Shown here piece after piece: positions 1 to 13,900 of a stretch of DNA of 64,000 nucleotides (positions are counted from its first letter, which is position 1; each line of letters starts with the position of its first letter). This DNA comes from Lophius americanus. Lineage: Eukaryota > Chordata > Actinopteri > Lophiiformes > Lophiidae. A program made the translations under genes and the position numbers. A model generated the notes under the pieces. That model did not search any database, was not told the DNA's origin, and saw only the letters and a program-made list of their open reading frames with translations. The stretch covers positions 12,188,001-12,252,000 of the forward strand of contig JBBDHG010000003.1 of NCBI GenBank assembly GCA_037951165.1, given 5' to 3'.

Positions 1-1493
1 CTCTTTCCAGGTTTTTTTCCTTCATTCAACAGCAACGTTTAGGGGCTCAACCTACGGTACATTCACTGACAGAGAATCAGAACAATGACGGATTGTCATG
101 GTTCTTAACAAATTAGCATCAACCAATATAGTAAATTCAGTAAATTAGTTACACTCCCTCTCCCACAACGAGAGCCGGACTTTTGAAAGCGATTACGTTC
201 CATCGTAGATCCACCCATAAACGAGGCCAACCGGTGATTCGGCAGCGTTTTTTCCAATGACTTGCCATGCAGTGTCCGGGAAACCCAAAACAGAAGGAAT
301 GGCCCCCGACATGCATGTCAACACTGCCAAAACACGGAACTAATAATAAATTATCTTAAATGTAAGCTTTGACCTATATTTTCATAGAGTATGTAATCAG
401 GACTTAATTATGATTTTTGGACAGGGAGATGTGAACTAAGGTGCAGTCTTGAAATTCTCTGCCAGATAGAGACACACTGCACCTTTAACCTTTATGAATC
501 ATCTTTAGTTACTGCGGAAGCAAGGCGTCCACTCACGTGAGGGGTCGAGAGTCAACGTTGAAGTTTTTAGTATATTATTTTCTCTGTAACATGTTCTCAA
601 TGAACATTATTACCAACAAACAACAACGTATAACAACAAACCCATTCGGATCGTCCCCTGGCCTCCTCTGCGCCGTAGGCCCTGCAGGCGGAAGGATGGA
701 CACCATACTGCCTCCTATGTCTTTAAGAAAATAATTCTATCCAGGCTGTTACCAGGGCAACTATTGGATAAACTGATGCAAATTACAGTCTAATAATAAC
801 TAATCATGCTTAATGATACATCGCCCGCAAAGACCCCGGCCTTCACCCCAGAGAGAGCGGGCTAGGTTTGGGTCAGCGGGACAGTGCCCTGTCATCCACA
901 CTGTAGGCTGCTGCTGCCACAATGCAAAGAAATGTGTACTGCCTTCCTAGCGTGATCTACTCTCCCTCTGATTATTGGATTGCCATGCAGCACCTTCCCC
1001 GTGGGCCTTGGTAACCATGGAGACAGCAAAATGTATGCTAATAAGACCAACAATTGTAGAAGAAGAGGTGTTTGTAGGAGGGGGGGGTGCATGCAGGTAT
1101 GATCATCAAACATGAAGAGGAATCCCACTCACCATGACACCATCTTAACGCACATTCCTGTGCCTAGGAACACACACATCTCCTCAAAGGTGAAGAAAGA
1201 CCCCCACCCCCACCCCCTAAATGAAAACTAAAAGAAGAAAAAAAATCATTCTTCCTGGCAATAGCATATTAACGTTTTGCAGCATGGCTCTGACATGTGG
1301 AGAGGCTGAGGAGATGGGAGGATGGGGGAGAGAGGGAGGATCTGTTGGAAAGTAATGACAATGACGCCCTTAGCCAAAAAGAAAAAAGAAAACGAAAAAA
1401 GAGTCGCTGATGTATTCATTATAAAAGCCCACAATAAAACCCATCGTCTCTCCACCTCTAACGCGCAGAGTCACGGGAGGCTGTCACACTTAC
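1..1493 (-). other. adgrb1 intron after the GPS exon (partial)
   Basis: Non-coding. I searched the minus strand for the TM1 exon (L-I-V-G-C-G and similar) and did not find it. The sequence is unique-looking and mixed, with short A-rich stretches near 1220-1250 and 1376-1400. No repeat family was recognised. Confidence 0.7.
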
Positions 1494-1620
1494 CATGTCG
1501 GGGTTGAGCCGTGCTAAGATGGCGAAGGTGGACAGTCTGTCACACACGCACTTGGTTCTGGATGAGTCGACTAGCACGGCTCTGCAGCCCCTGGCAGACC
1601 AGGATCCCAGCAGAGAGGAG
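1494..1620 (-). CDS. adgrb1: adgrb1 exon: GPS autoproteolysis motif
   Basis: This 127-nt exon is phase 2 in and phase 0 out and encodes SSLLGSWSARGCRAVLVDSS, then KCVCDRLSTFAIL, ending LNPDM. It carries the remaining GPS cysteines and the cleavage sequence R-L-S-T, with the cut expected between Leu and Ser. The canonical His at the base position is Arg, as in mammalian BAI1. Acceptor TCTCCGTGCAG sits just after a TG-rich tract; donor GTAAGT is optimal. The following residues (MEKA.. and TM1 in mammals) are not found at 1-1493, so the next exon is off the left edge. Confidence 0.95.
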
Positions 1621-4600
1621 CTGCACGGAGAAACACACACGCGCGCACACGCGCACACACACACGCACAGACACAGACACACAGGCGCTGCGGTGAGTAC
1701 AGAGGCAGGAAAAGGCGAAAGGAAAGCGGTTGAGATCCCACCGCGTTCCACCGGCTAACTGATCCACTTAACGTCTCCGCCGGCTGCAGGAAGAGCGGAG
1801 CGCGGAGGGAACGCGGCGGTGAGGCGGCTGAGAGGCGGCGAAGTGCTGCAGCTCTGAGCCCGGACACGTTTGAGCGGCACACCGCCGACAGCACCGCAGC
1901 ATCATGTCCTACTATCAGCGTTCATACTATTTATTATTCATTCTTGATATCACTACCGTCATTTCTAATATTGTCATCACGATATATTATTCTCATGATT
2001 AAATGAAATTATATTATGTTATTATTATTATTATTATTATTATTATAATTATTAGCATTATTATTATTATTACTACTCATTACCACACTGTTTTAAAACG
2101 TAAGTATGTTACATTAAACTACACTATGCTATACCACATCACGATACACTGAACAATTTCATCCTGCACTACACTGTACTTGACAATATTACACTGAGCT
2201 ATACTTTACTATACTGTACTGTACTACACCGCATTACAATAAACTCTGCCATAACACACTGCACTATACTATATTATACTTCACTTTTCTATACTACACC
2301 ACATTACAATACACTTTGACATATTACACTGTTCTAAAGTATGTAACACTGAACTATGTACACTAAACTGTATAACTGTACAACTGTAACACATTATGTT
2401 ACACTTTGTTATACCAAACTTTAATAAGCTGTCTTCTTTAGGCTGTTCCCTCGCAAGGAAGTGTGTCCTTCTGCCATCCTATTGTGGTCTACTCGAACCT
2501 CTGATTCGCCACAGCAGCTCAACCGTTTCCTTCTTGCCCTGTCCTCTACATCTTTCTCTGTGTAACACCAAACCAACTGGATGTCCTCTCCCGACCCATC
2601 TAGCAGCTTCCTCTTTGCTCTACTCTTTTTTCTCCTGCCTGGCAGCTCCATCTCCAACATCTTTCTTACTTTCACTATCCCGTTCTTTTCACCTTTTCAT
2701 GTGTCCAAACGTCTCAATCTGACCTCTACTACTTGGTCTCCAAGACGTTTAGCCTGGGCCTCCATTCTCGTCACTCCCAAAGAAGATCTTAACGTCTTCA
2801 ACTCTGCCACCTCCAGCTCTTCCTCTTCTGATCAGAGCCACCGTCTCTAAACCATCCAGCAGAGCTGCTCTCACTACCCACTACATTAAACGCACCTTTC
2901 TGTCACAGATATGTCTTGACATGTTTCTCCACCCTGCTTGCACTGATTTCTACACCTCTTTTTCAGACTCCCTGTTGCTATGAAGAGTTGACCCCAAGTA
3001 CTTAAACTCCTGCACCTTCTTCACCTCTACCCCTTTCATCCTTAAGGTTTCACCTGACTCACTCTCATTCATACACATCTATTCTGTCTTGCAGTACTGA
3101 CTTTCAGTCGCAGCAAGACAGAATACTCTGACAAACACAGTCCGAGGAGATTCCTGCCTGATCTCATCGGCCTGTCAACCACCTGAGTAGACAAGAATTG
3201 GACTCAGAACCAATCCTTAGTGCAGTCCCACGTCCATCTTGAACCCATCCATCGCTCCTGCTGCTCTCATACATATCTTGCACCAGTCTAACATACTGGT
3301 CAGTCACTCCAGACTTCCTCATGCAATCACACAATTCCTCCCTTCACACTCTGTCATACTCTTTCTCTAAGTCCACGAAGACACTATGCAACTCCTTCTC
3401 TATACTTCTCCTCAGCTATCTCTAAACAAACCTCACATCTGTAAGACTCTCTCTTAGAAGGAACCCACACTGCTGCTCACAAATGGTCACCACTTTTCTT
3501 CACCCAGCTTCTACTTCTACTTTCCCGGATCTTCATTGTGTGGCTCGTCAGCTTTATTCCTCTGTCTCAGCTCTGCACATCACCCATGCTCTTTAAAATC
3601 AGCATCGGTACACTTTTCCTCCATGCCTCAGGCAATTCCTCACAATGCGCTCAATGTTGAACAATCCCCTTAAATACTCCGATGCCTTTAGTCTGAGACA
3701 CCTCCTTAGCTGCACTGGAATGTCAACAGGACCTACAGGCCTTCTCCTCTTCAATATTCTTCATTCTACGATATCAAGTTGATCTATACTATACTACACT
3801 ATCCTATCCTATACTATTATGTTCTATTCTATACTATGATACAATTTGCCATACCACACTATGATATATATATATATATATATATATATAACCCTATTAT
3901 ATATATATATATATATAGTATATAATACACTATACTTCATGAAATCGATCCTTTACTATACCATTTTCTGATTATGACTTGTGCTGCTGCCTTCTTGCTC
4001 ATAATAAGTTTTATTCTCTCGGTTAAATACATTTTAAATAACTATGAGTGCAGTGTTTCCCAAACGGGGATCAATATAAAGTTGGGGGTATGTGTGAGAT
4101 TTCCTTAAATGTCAGTATGGTAATATGAATAATGCATAACTCCTCAAATGAAATTGCAAATATAAGCCAATAAACAAAAGTTCACATTGTATTTTCTGTA
4201 TTCCTATTTTCCATGAACTTGTTAGTCGTACATTTCAAACAACAACATCGACTGTTCATGACATTTGGATATTCAAATACAGACACAAATTAACACAAAA
4301 GGGTATTGGAGTGAACAGTAGCAGCAGTATCACTGAAAATACGAAGCCGGTCGGCGTCAGGAGAATAGTTTCAATGGTATTAACATCTTGAACTGGCTGC
4401 GATCCACTCAACATCAGCCAGTGGACCTACAGTGACCCAACAGCATACCAGGAGTACTGGACTTAAAAACAAATCCTTCCAACGGTAGTACAATACTGAA
4501 AAAAAAAAGAAAATTAGAATACTTATAACTTGATTTTAGACAAGATATCTAGAATAACTTCAGTCAAATAATGTTGAAAATTTCAATCATGGTCAATATG

Positions 4601-7600
4601 AGCATTTCCAGCTTACTTAAATAATGATAATAAGAAATGAAGCATTGTTGATTGCTGGGGAGATGGTTCCAGAGGGTGAGGGCTGTGACATTGAAGGCCC
4701 TATCTACAAAAGATGTCTGTTTGGTGTGTGGGGTAGAGAGGAACCCCTTGAATATCACTTTCAAATATAATTTCTATAATGCCTGAAAAATTCCTTTCGA
4801 GGGGTAAAAACTTTTGAGCATCACTTATTACTTAGCCTGGCTTATTCTGACACGCTACACTTCTTAATATTAGTAAACTATAATTTAAGACGACATTCCC
4901 CAGCTAATTCCAGGATCCCTATTATCAAAATATTACATATTGGTCCTGGTCTGAAGTGTTTGGTACATACCCAAGGTATCATCGGAAGGACAACTGGTGA
5001 CCCAGTGAACCTGTACTGGTTCTGACAGAAAGGTATCAGACCACAACGTGGCATCACAGAATTATTTTGGGCGTCTAAAAGGGGGCCACACAATATATTA
5101 CATGCGGTTTTAATATTATGGCTGATCAGTGTTTAGCCAGCTTCTACAGTTGGATGCGGAGTATTAATTTTATAACTTAAAATAATAAACTTAATAGTAT
5201 ACTATTTAGTATACTATTATAACCTGTTTGTATGAACAAAATCAAAATCCAAGAGGAACATTATAAACAACTCAATACAACGGTTGATAAAGATTCAAAG
5301 GTGGTTCCAGCCGAGAAGGACAACATTTCCAGAACTTTGTAGGGAGTTTTTAGCTGCTATGATCTGCTGACTGATGCCACATTGTACGACACCAGCTTGT
5401 GCCAGGGTTCCTGAAGAATTTTAGCCCGTTCCTCCAGTTCTATGTTATACGTGAGTTTAGATACGGCTTCCGCCTTCCTCAAATTCCACCAGAAACCTCA
5501 TGGGGAAGAAGTTCCAGGATTTCCTCTGAAATCCAGCTTTGGTGGATTTTTGGACCTGCTTCATTGTCCTTTGGGAATGTCCAGTGACATCAAGCCTCGG
5601 CTTCCTAAAGACGGGTAGATATTTCCCACTGAGGGCGACACCTGTTATCATTTTTACTGGGCCAGGCCATTTCTTGGATGTTCAATGAGGAGCACATTGA
5701 GAGAAGTTCTTCCAGGCTTCAACTACGGAGACAGAGTTAGTTGTGAATCGACTTAAACGATATGATACCACCTCCAAAAATATCTATGAGAACTTTAATT
5801 TAGGCTCAACTGAGGATGCTCGAAGATGAAAGCTTAATGTCCTCTAAGGTTTCCTAAGCCTCGATGGAATCCATCTCACCTTCCACACACTGAGGGGTTT
5901 TCAAAATACCAGCAATCCACCTCTATGCTTCTCTGTAGGTAGGAAGTCATTTTCATCAACTCGTCCAGACAAACCGCTGATCATAGACTTCAAAAGCTCC
6001 AGTTTGGTTTCATGGTTCCACAGAACATCAAGCCAAAACCTCTTGGTCAGCTCCAGATGGTTCTGAGCTGCTGGAGAGCCCCGGTGAATTTTGGGAACGG
6101 CCTTCTGCAATCACAGTAGCCCCCCTTGTTTGGGGGTCCTCTTACTTCCCTTGTGTTGGAGCATAAACAGACGCTATACGCCCTCCATAAGGGCTTTGAT
6201 CCATGGTTACATCAATCACACGTCCTGACAGTAAATCAGAGGTTGGAAGAGAAGCCAGAGGCTGAGTAATCAGCAGCGTTAATAATGGCTGCATTTCAGC
6301 TAAGGTTGTCAGATTGAAGCTGTAATATTTTGGATGCTGGCTGAGACACTTTAACGTCAAACCAATGTTATCGATTACACCTTTACTTTTCATCGTATGA
6401 CGGATCAACTTGTCTCAACGTGTTGAAAGGACTTAATTTCTTCTTGGAGCATTTGCTACTTCTACTTTAATGTTTCAAAGACATTAAATCTGTTGATTCA
6501 GTACTGAAATCACCAAACATTGGAATACATTTCACCATCGACGGCAAGTTTGTAGCGTTATTATTAACACAACAGAGATCAGATCGCAAAAGAACAAAAT
6601 TTGAGTCTCCTGAATCACTTGATGATTATAAAATTCACTTCCTGATGCAAATCCACGTCAGCTCAGGTTTTTCAATGCAAGACGCAATGATAGAGTTCTG
6701 AACATAATGAAGGGAGTCTGAGACAGAAGTGATAAGGTCGCTCTGTTCATTTGAGGATTCTGGCTGCTGCATTCTGTTCAAGCCGAAGTTTATGTTAGTA
6801 TCTTTATATTTTATCTGTGCTGAGATTTATGTCGTCCTGCGTGTCCCTGGACCAGGACACCAGGTGAGATTCCTTGCATGTGTAACTTTGTGGTTTGGGC
6901 TTTCTCCAGTCAGAATGTGATAGTGCACATTTGTATAAATTCCAGTAGATAATCAATGAAGAGTGAATTAATTGGGAAGAGGGAAATGTCCCATCCTGCA
7001 GTAATCAATCCACATTCACTCACTCTACATCAGAAAAAGTCCCACTTTGTACACAGAACTCTGGGCTCAGACTGGTCTCGTACTGTATTACAAGAATAGA
7101 GCAAATAAATGAAGTTGAGTTAATCAAAAGCATTAGTTATGTGCTGAGGACAGTAGCAACAGGTCAGCATCCTCTTGATTCACTTGAATTCTAACTGACT
7201 CGATTTGGCAGCACAGATTCGATTTAAACTTTGTGCCATTACCCAAATAAATTTGTCAGAACCTGACAGACGCAGGCGGTTAACCTGTCAATCATCAGGC
7301 TGGGTTTTGAAAAGCTCGTTGAAAAATTTAGTCAGAACTCAGGCTTCAAAAAGAGTAAGCTAGATCAACACATTTGGTTCTGTAAATCCTGTGTTGATAT
7401 GACCAGGTCCAGTGGCATTATGGGACTTTTAAACAAATAAAAAATCCTCCCATGAATATATATTGAAATTGCAATTTCCTATTTCGATTTTTCCTTTTCG
7501 ATTTCTCCTTTTTGATATCATGGTCTTATCTGAATATCATGTCTTAACCAGGTGAATTTTCCCTTCGTATGCTGGCAGATATTCTTTTCTTATTACAAAC

Positions 7601-7794
7601 TAAAAACAGCTTGTATTCATGTTTTCGATTATTTTCGAAGAGGTGTTCTATTGGCATCGCATGTGATTCACAGCAGTCAGTGAAGCCCACATCAGATCTA
7701 CGAGTAAAGTAAATAAAGTTGTTTACTTTATAACCTGATTCAACCCCCCAAATACAGACAAAAAAACCTAAACAAAAAAAAATAATATGAAGAA

Positions 7795-7825
<31 letters not shown>

Positions 7826-10800
7826 CATCTGTGAGTGTGTGTGTGCGTCTTTGTGTGTGTGGGTAATAGGCCCAGGAGGTGACTCTCTGCTGACTTTACC
7901 ACATCACCTCTAACAGAGATCCAATCTATTAGGACTGGGTGCAGTTTCCCCGTATGGCTGACGTGATTAGGTCTCTCTGTGAGCTACGGTGGCCTGCAGA
8001 CAACCGGCTAATTGGATAATTTAGGTGCTGGTCCAACAGCTCTGCAGGAGAGGATGTCCTCTGCCAAGGAAAGGCCACATGAATGAGAAGCAGTCTGCCA
8101 GCACAGAGGAAAGCTCTACTCATGGGCTCTAACGCAGAGAGATATAAGGAGGAGAGCTCGCTGGTTTATGCTTACTGGTTGTGGTCTAATAGCACGCATT
8201 TCAGCCAATATCCAAAGAATTATATTATAAATGAATGTTTTACATTACATCAGTTTTCTGATTTGCTATCTGACATACAACAGGAGCCTGAACACAGGAC
8301 ACAAATGTGTATTGCTTCGTCATGGAGAAAGAAAATGTCTAAGAAAATACATCCTCAGCATTATTACTTGTTCGAGAAAAAGAAAAAGCCAAAAAAAGCA
8401 GGAAGCTTATAGAAAAATAAATAAATAAAATTTTCCGAACCATGATCAACAGTTTGATGTTCCCACAACTAACAATACCTTTATTCAGTGTTGCCATATA
8501 TTAAAACTAAATTAAAAGATAGGTTAAGTTTAAACATTTCAAATGTGATTTCACTGTGTGAACCTGGACTGTTTCACTGTGTGAACCTGGACTTTTTCAA
8601 TGGATGATTATTATTTATATTTAGTTTGCATTTTAAAAATATGTCTGGTTAGCAAATTTTACACACTGGACCTTTAAATAAGATAAGATATCTATGGTCT
8701 TTCGTGACTCTGCTTGTTTAAAAACTTGTTCATGCAGTGGGATTTGTAGTTTTGTAGTGGCTGTGATGAATTTGTAATATTTCTCATAAATGGGCTTTTT
8801 TTTGTCATTTTTTTTAGTAAGTTTAATAAAATAATTGATTTGAGCTATAGAAATTTCAGAACACTATATATAAACGTGATTCATGAAAATTTGAGAGCAA
8901 CGGAGGTACCTTCTTTTTTAATATGAACTCTGCACAATATATGGAGAGATTATTTATCTCAAATGCAAAACAGAACCTCCTTAAAGATTCTCTGATTCAA
9001 ATATTAAATTTCGAAATTTTTGTATGGAATAAAGAACTCCGGTGGTTTCAGTCCTACTTCACAAATTGGAGTTTCTCTGTCCAACTGGGTGATTAAACTT
9101 TTGAGACAGCCCTACTTACTTCTAGTCTCCCTCAGGTTTTTTGATTTGGGACCGAACATATTTTCTTTATGTATTTTGCCAATACATAAAGTTCAATTTG
9201 TGAAAAATAGGATATCTCTTACCGCCATTTTGCAGATGATGTACAAATCTACCGCTGAAACCAAAAAAGGTGGGTTCACTGCAGCCCTTGAATGATTATC
9301 TAAAATATATTAAGTCACAGATAAGCTTTAACTTCCTCGTAAGTGGATACAAGACTGGGGATATATTTTTTGAACACCCTGAACTGTTGTAGTGGGCGCT
9401 CTCAACACCTCAGCCTCTAATATTCAATATTAATTTGGTAAATCACATTTCGTGTGCAAAATTAATCTTTTTTGCTTCGACTCCTCCCAGTATTTTGCAA
9501 ACTCCGGTAAAATCGCTCGATTTTGCACATTAGTTAAGGCGAACGTACTAAATCAATAACGTGTGTTCATTTTCACGGATGACAGACGCAATCCTCGATT
9601 TGATCCGTGAGTAGATCAGCTCGCTCATTTGTTTTGCGGGTATTATGAAATTCACGCAAGTTTTTGCAAAGCAAACCTTTAGTAAATAAGCCTCTTAGAG
9701 TTTATTTTGACAGTCTTTCCAAATATTCTTAAGAGTATGTACATGCAAATAAAATTGTGTGTTTTGATAAAAGAGAAGACTGAACATGGTGATATTAAAG
9801 CTGTGATCGTTTTAAATAACAGGATGCGGACGTGACGTGTTTGAACAGAAAAGATATTTCAGCTGGATTGTTCCCAGGTAGTGTCGAAGACACAAAATCC
9901 CAAATCAAACCTGACTCATGCTGTTCTGTAAGATGTAGGAGAACGGTTCCAGGGCATTCATCAACGTCCTGCGCTCTAAAACACCTTCAATATGAGTTTG
10001 AATGAATCAGCCCGCTCTGAATACAAACGAGGCAGGAAGGTAGCCGCTTCTATCAATTTAGGAGTACTTGAAAACAAACATGTCGCCTGATTGGCCAGCT
10101 TCACCTCCACTTCTGTAATTGTACTGCAGTAATTGATGAAAAGTCGAGCGTGGTCAGCGTCAGCATCTGTGATGAGGCGAGGCAGCTCCTCAACATCAGC
10201 ACCCGCTAACTAGCCGGGACAGTCGGGGTGATTTGTATGATCAGAGGCGGCCCTGGGAGCGACTGCAGCCTGGTAAACAACGTCTGGCTTAGAAGCACCG
10301 ATACCTCTTTCCTCCCGTGTTCATCTGAGGAGATCTCTTCTGACGTGCCAAATTGTTGCTGCTTTTACAAGCAATTGATTGTTTTAACATCATTATGAAG
10401 GCAACGTTGACTGCACAATGTAACGGCTAATGAATAATGACAGCATTGGTGTTCCGAGCGGATCTCGGCACTCCCTGCCATCGAACTGTGCAATTCTGTG
10501 GGCCATGAAGTCCCGCCGAGATGAAGTCGTGTGTGTAGGAGAAGCCCTCAACTCTGAGGAAAAGAAACGTCTGGTACACTGAAGAAAAAAAGTTTTTTTT
10601 TGAAGTTGCTTTACTTTCATTATAGCAATTTATTGTCCAAAACAAGTTTATCTTAAACAAGATTTATTTCTTAACCTGAGTTAACTTATGTTTCTAAATT
10701 GAATGCATGCTTTTTTTTACTGTTTGTTTTAAACTAGATTTATAACATTGCCTCAATTTAGAGTCAACAATTCACCCACATTGCATGATTTTAGACTGTG

Positions 10801-10911
10801 GATATTAAATTAAACCAATGATTTTCTAATTACTTTCAATAGAAATAAATTAACTTGTACTAGGCAGTGCATTTTAAAATGAATATGAACTATTAGAGTA
10901 AAAAATTTTAT

Positions 10912-10983
<72 letters not shown>

Positions 10984-13900
10984 ATAGATCCCCTTAAGGT
11001 GCATCATATGCTACACATTGTGAGTAAATCGGAACAACGGTTAGGGAGTTATACCTCAAAGAGAGAGTTTTTTATAAAATAACGAAACAAAAAAAGCTTG
11101 CCCTAGCAAGTGAAATGTGAATGATTAGAGGAAAACCAACCGACCAACGGTTGTGAATTATCGCCAAAAAATTCAATTCGTTAATTTAACGGACCTTTTC
11201 CAAAAATCTGTTCTGTTCTTCCTCGCACTAAGGTGTATGTGGGGGTAATATTTGAAAATGATCCATGAAATAGTTTATCACATCAACACAACTACTATAA
11301 AATCCCTGGGGATGTTATTTATCTATTTTATTATTATTATATTTTTCAGGGATTTAATAAATGATATAACCCAGATTAAAACATGGAACGATTACTTGGG
11401 CTCCGATCCGATTTTTCTGCTCCTCAGTTGTTGTTTATTTCTGATATAAACCTTCGTCAAATATGTACATTTGTCCTGTCTTCATCTTATTTTATTGAAA
11501 AAAAAACTAAAAAACATCTTTAGGTCACTTCTCTTTTAGTTATTTTATGAAAAGAATATGATTTAAAAATGTCCTGCTGACAAAAATGAAATGAATTTCT
11601 TTTTTATGTAACTAATGAAATGTATTGGTGATATTTGTATTGTTACTATTTAATGCTTTCTAATCTTGACCGTGTTTTTCATACAAATCTATGTATCTTT
11701 ACTTTATGTGTCCACCAGACCCTTTTTTATTTAATATATTTCCTTCAAATGGGTGTGAAATAAAGTGAACTTAACTAAATTAAAAAATTAAATACTCTTA
11801 AATTTCTATAAGGACCAAAACTAAGAACCAAAGGTCTGCTTTTATAATAATTTACCAGGACTCCTTTGGAAAATATACAGATTTTAGACACAACAGCTGC
11901 CTTATCGCTTCTGGTTGAAGTATTTATGGTGCATCAGTTGCGACATACAGTAAACAAAGCAGAGTAATAATGTCAGACAGAGAGAAGCTGCCCGTGTTCT
12001 TCTTATCGATATAAGTAGATTACTGCGTGCTGTCAGAGAAACGCCCGGCTGCTTCATGCATCTTATCAACATGACAAGGACGCCTCCACGCCGTCCAATT
12101 TCGCTCCCAAATATTAACTCATTAATCATAGCTGCTGTCCAAGATGGATTTTAATTTTGCATGCGACATGTTTCCACTCCACCCGGAACCAACCCCTCAC
12201 CCCAACCCAGAGAGATTAAATTCCTTGTCCTTGCTTTGCCATCATCTCTCCCTCTTGGTAGTTTTTCATACTTGTAGATGGAGGTGATACCTCACAGGTG
12301 ACCTAGGTCAACCAGAAATGGACAATCATTTCAAGTAAGTATTCTAGCGACTCAATAAAAAAAGAAAATCGTTGATATGTGGTGCATAGTAGTGTTCAGT
12401 ATTGCAATATTGCCTGATAGATATTAATTTCTTAACCGTCTTATTACCTGTTTTTTTGAGTTAAAGCACTAAAACAGACCACATTTTGTATCTTCGATCT
12501 GATTGATGAGTTAAAGACATTTTTAATGTTTTTACTGATCATCCCCTCTCTGTAACAGCTGACTTCCAGACTGGAGTTCTGCAACTGGTTTACATTGAAT
12601 GGGGTGGACTCCAGGATTATCCAGGCGGCAGGTGGTCCAGAATGTGGCGGAATTACACATGCATTATAGATAACTGAAATGACTTAATTCACAAAATGCA
12701 CAACCTTTCCAAAACTAACGACAATGGCAACATGACAGCCAAAATCAGTATAAAAATCAGAAGTGGAGAGACAAAACAGTCCGTAAAGAGAAGCACGTGA
12801 AGCACGAAAGCAGCATCAGGGGCTACAAAAACAGGTGAAGTGTTTGTTTTCACAGCTTTCCTATCCTATCGTTCTCGCCCTCCTTTCTGACGGTTGCTGG
12901 CATCTCTCTCCGAGGCGCTGTCCTCCATGTTGATGTGTTTGCGTGGGCTGGGAGGTGGAGGAAAGCTATGAGCGACACTTTTAATTTTCCACATGCTGCA
13001 TCAGTGTCGTATCAGCAACAGCGCGGGGTTCGCATTTTCCCGGAAAAGGAGCAGCGAGCTTGCCGACACACTAAGCACCTTTAACCAAGGAACAACAAAC
13101 CAGCTCACAGCTCAGGCCATGGATGTTTCAGAAGGGAACCTGGAGTCTCACAACCATCCACTCTGATGGAACTTTTCATGATTAGTACTACATGCTGGCT
13201 TCACCAGGGTATTTTAGAGGAGTTAACAACGAGACTCCGATCACTCAGTCTCAGACCAGCTTACTAACTGATTGTCTCTTTTCACTGCAAAAACTGGAGA
13301 TTTTACTGAGTATATTTGTCTAATTTCTAGTCAAAATATCTCTTTACACTTGAGATAAGACAATCACTGAACAAGTAACATACAAGTCAGACATAGAGAC
13401 TTATTTTTAGAGGATGCATCCAAAATATCTCAAATGCTCAATATGAGTACTTCAGGATAAAGAAAGGCAAATAAGTGAAGGTCAGTGGAGTTATCCAAGC
13501 TTCCAAGGGATCAGAAAAAGATCAGACCATCAGAAAACACGATCGAAATAAGACATGTATGTTTGTTCAGGAGGGGAACACTCTCCTCGTGTGGAGCAGA
13601 GACTACAGAACATCAGGGTTTATTCACTAAGCCTCCATTCAACTGCGTTGTAGATCCGTTCGCATTTGTTCACCAACGCACCTTATGTATTGTTGTTTTC
13701 CTGGTTTTCCACTCAATACATCTGATGACTTTCATGTTAAACAAATAACTGCCTCTTTACTCAGTTTAAAGGAAAAACTGTTAACGGCTGCCAAACCCAG
13801 TCCCTCGGTCATCCTGCATGTCAGAGATGTATTTCAGGTGCCACTTTAAAATAAGACTACCTGTACAAAGAATGTATACATTGTTTATAATTGGCTTATT

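Noticed and set aside
1495..1758. Plus-strand open frames across the GPS exon.
   Set aside because: Shadows of the minus-strand exon and of the AC microsatellite.
6142..6408. Minus-strand frame with G-R-V-I-D-V..A-S-V-Y-A-P-T, reminiscent of a LINE endonuclease.
   Set aside because: Only a short weak likeness, with no catalytic residues in order; not enough to call an element.
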